The notes under the pieces: model-generated
The model's database searches: none
Told to the model about the DNA's origin: nothing
What the model saw: only the letters and a program-made list of their open reading frames with translations
Origin: Naumovozyma dairenensis CBS 421
Lineage: Eukaryota; Ascomycota; Saccharomycetes; Saccharomycetales; Saccharomycetaceae
Reading direction: 5' to 3'
NCBI RefSeq assembly: GCF_000227115.2
Contig: NC_016487.1
Span: forward strand, 496,001 to 560,000
Length of the DNA stretch: 64,000 nt
Shown here: positions 63,371 to 64,000 of the stretch, piece after piece
How the letters are laid out: each line of letters starts with the position of its first letter
Numbering within the stretch: the first letter of the stretch is position 1
Translations under genes and position numbers: made by a program

Positions 63371-63704
63371 CCTTTCACGAAGGCTCCCGAGTGTTTTTTT
63401 TTTCACAGAAAGAATTCAAAATTGTCACCGCCCCATGGCTGTAACACGGATCACCCGCATTTTTAGACCGACGGTAAGCGACGGTTACCGAATTGCAATT
63501 CTCGAAGGTTCTAAATTCATTGTACGCAGTTCTCTTAGGGGGGGGCAGAAGGATAATTGATTTTTTGCTACGTCTTTCGTTCACAGTAAATATATCACCG
63601 TAAAGGATCCGTTCGGCTGTAAATACAAACGTTATCGTAATTAAAATTTCAAGGCACGTAAGTATCTCCTAACTGTAATAATTCAACAGCCTAAAACAAC
63701 AATA

Positions 63705-63720
63705 CCCTTATATATAAGGG
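63705..63720 (+). promoter_or_regulatory. TATA box inside a perfect 16-bp palindrome
   Basis: CCCTTATATATAAGGG. The central TATATAA is a good TATA element about 175 bp upstream of the reductase start, as expected for a stress-inducible gene. Confidence 0.55.
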
Positions 63721-63800
63721 AAGATCCCAGCAGAAGAAGATAACCATCTGAAAATTCCTTATCTCTAAATTTCTTCCGTTCATATAGATGAAAAACAAAA

Positions 63801-63857
63801 CATAACATAACATAACATAACATAACATAACATAACATAACATAACATAACATAACA
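63801..63857 (+). repeat. (CATAA)11 pentanucleotide array in the presumed 5' leader
   Basis: About 11 uninterrupted CATAA units ending 35 bp before the ATG at 63892. Confidence 0.95.
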
Positions 63858-63891
63858 TCAACAAACAAAAAAATTAAATTATTATACAACA

Positions 63892-64000
63892 ATGAGCAAA
63901 ACTGTTTTCGTCTCTGGTGCAACTGGTTTCATCGCTACCCATATCGTCAATGATTTACTACAAGCCGGTTATAAAGTCATTGGTTCATCTAGATCCGTTG
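63892..64000 (+). CDS. N-terminal part of a Gre2/Ari1-type NADPH-dependent aldehyde/ketone reductase
   Basis: The first 36 codons, cut by the window edge. The Rossmann dinucleotide motif [13 protein letters not shown] (G-x-x-G-x-x-A/G) and the following [15 protein letters not shown] are characteristic of the intermediate/extended SDR family of Gre2 (YOL151W), Ari1 (YGL157W), YGL039W and YDR541C. The N-terminal wording ([17 protein letters not shown]) is a little closer to Ari1 than to Gre2. Such enzymes reduce methylglyoxal, aldehydes and ketones. The orthologue cannot be chosen from 36 residues. Confidence 0.88.
   Translation, partial: MSKTVFVSGATGFIATHIVNDLLQAGYKVIGSSRSV

Larger units (their letters stand above)
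62347..63891. other. Divergent spacer ATM1 / GRE2-like gene (1.5 kb)
   Basis: No credible gene; a 73-codon basic frame (62475-62696, minus) is open but resembles nothing I know. The right half contains C9 and G9 homopolymers (about 63271-63279 and 63538-63546), a Reb1-type CGGGTAA (63341-63347), a TCCACGGA word (63363-63370), an inverted repeat CGGTAA/TTACCG (63472-63490), a TATA palindrome and a CATAA array. Confidence 0.6.

Overview
The window is nuclear DNA from a budding yeast of the family Saccharomycetaceae. Most proteins read as close relatives of Saccharomyces cerevisiae proteins, introns carry the yeast GTATGT/GTAAGT and TACTAAC signals, and a tRNA-Ser(AGA) gene looks base-for-base like the S. 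cerevisiae one as I know it. DNA is AT-rich, with Asn/Ser/Asp-rich protein linkers and many microsatellites. Gene order resembles one post-whole-genome-duplication track (LCB4/5-YPT6-TMA7-RED1-RPS28-NEJ1; SEC22-DCS1-CMG1-YCS4; ADE4-ATM1) but with different gene losses and several breakpoints, so I suggest a non-Saccharomyces post-duplication genus such as Kazachstania or Naumovozyma. The species cannot be fixed from this window.

Layout. 1-5.4 kb: tail of probable MEU1, POM34 (with an 18-N gap), a PSR phosphatase and SOF1. 5.9-8.1 kb: a Zn2Cys6 regulator. 8.7-15.8 kb: SEC22 (with an intron and two apparent homopolymer frameshifts), DCS1, a short CMG1-like gene, YCS4. 16-27.5 kb: SGT2, UTP23, DNL4, NAT4, YSP3, RRN7 and APS3 (with an intron). 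27.8-38.1 kb: UBR2, TYS1 and IZH3, the last behind a 1.77-kb microsatellite-rich spacer. 38.6-43.1 kb: BRE2 and PPR1. 43.6 kb: tRNA-Ser. 44.4-53.9 kb: LCB4/LCB5, YPT6, TMA7, RED1, RPS28B, NEJ1. 54.5-62.3 kb: an F-box protein, ADE4, ATM1. 63.9 kb to the end: the start of a GRE2/ARI1-type reductase.

Functional groups. This is ordinary eukaryotic chromosome without operons. Ribosome production recurs (SOF1, UTP23, RRN7, RPS28B, TMA7), and the first three carry PAC and/or RRPE promoter motifs. DNL4 and NEJ1 are partners in non-homologous end joining. SEC22, YPT6 and APS3 are vesicle-traffic genes.

I see no mobile element, CRISPR array or foreign cluster. The strongest unexplained structure is a near-perfect 20-bp-stem hairpin about 510 bases downstream of the RPS28B stop. 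It probably corresponds to the 3'-UTR autoregulatory element known for this gene. Also notable are the SEC22 intron with its two one-base homopolymer contractions, a (GAGAT)n array that multiplies the PAC core upstream of SOF1, and TYS1 lying between UBR2 and IZH3.
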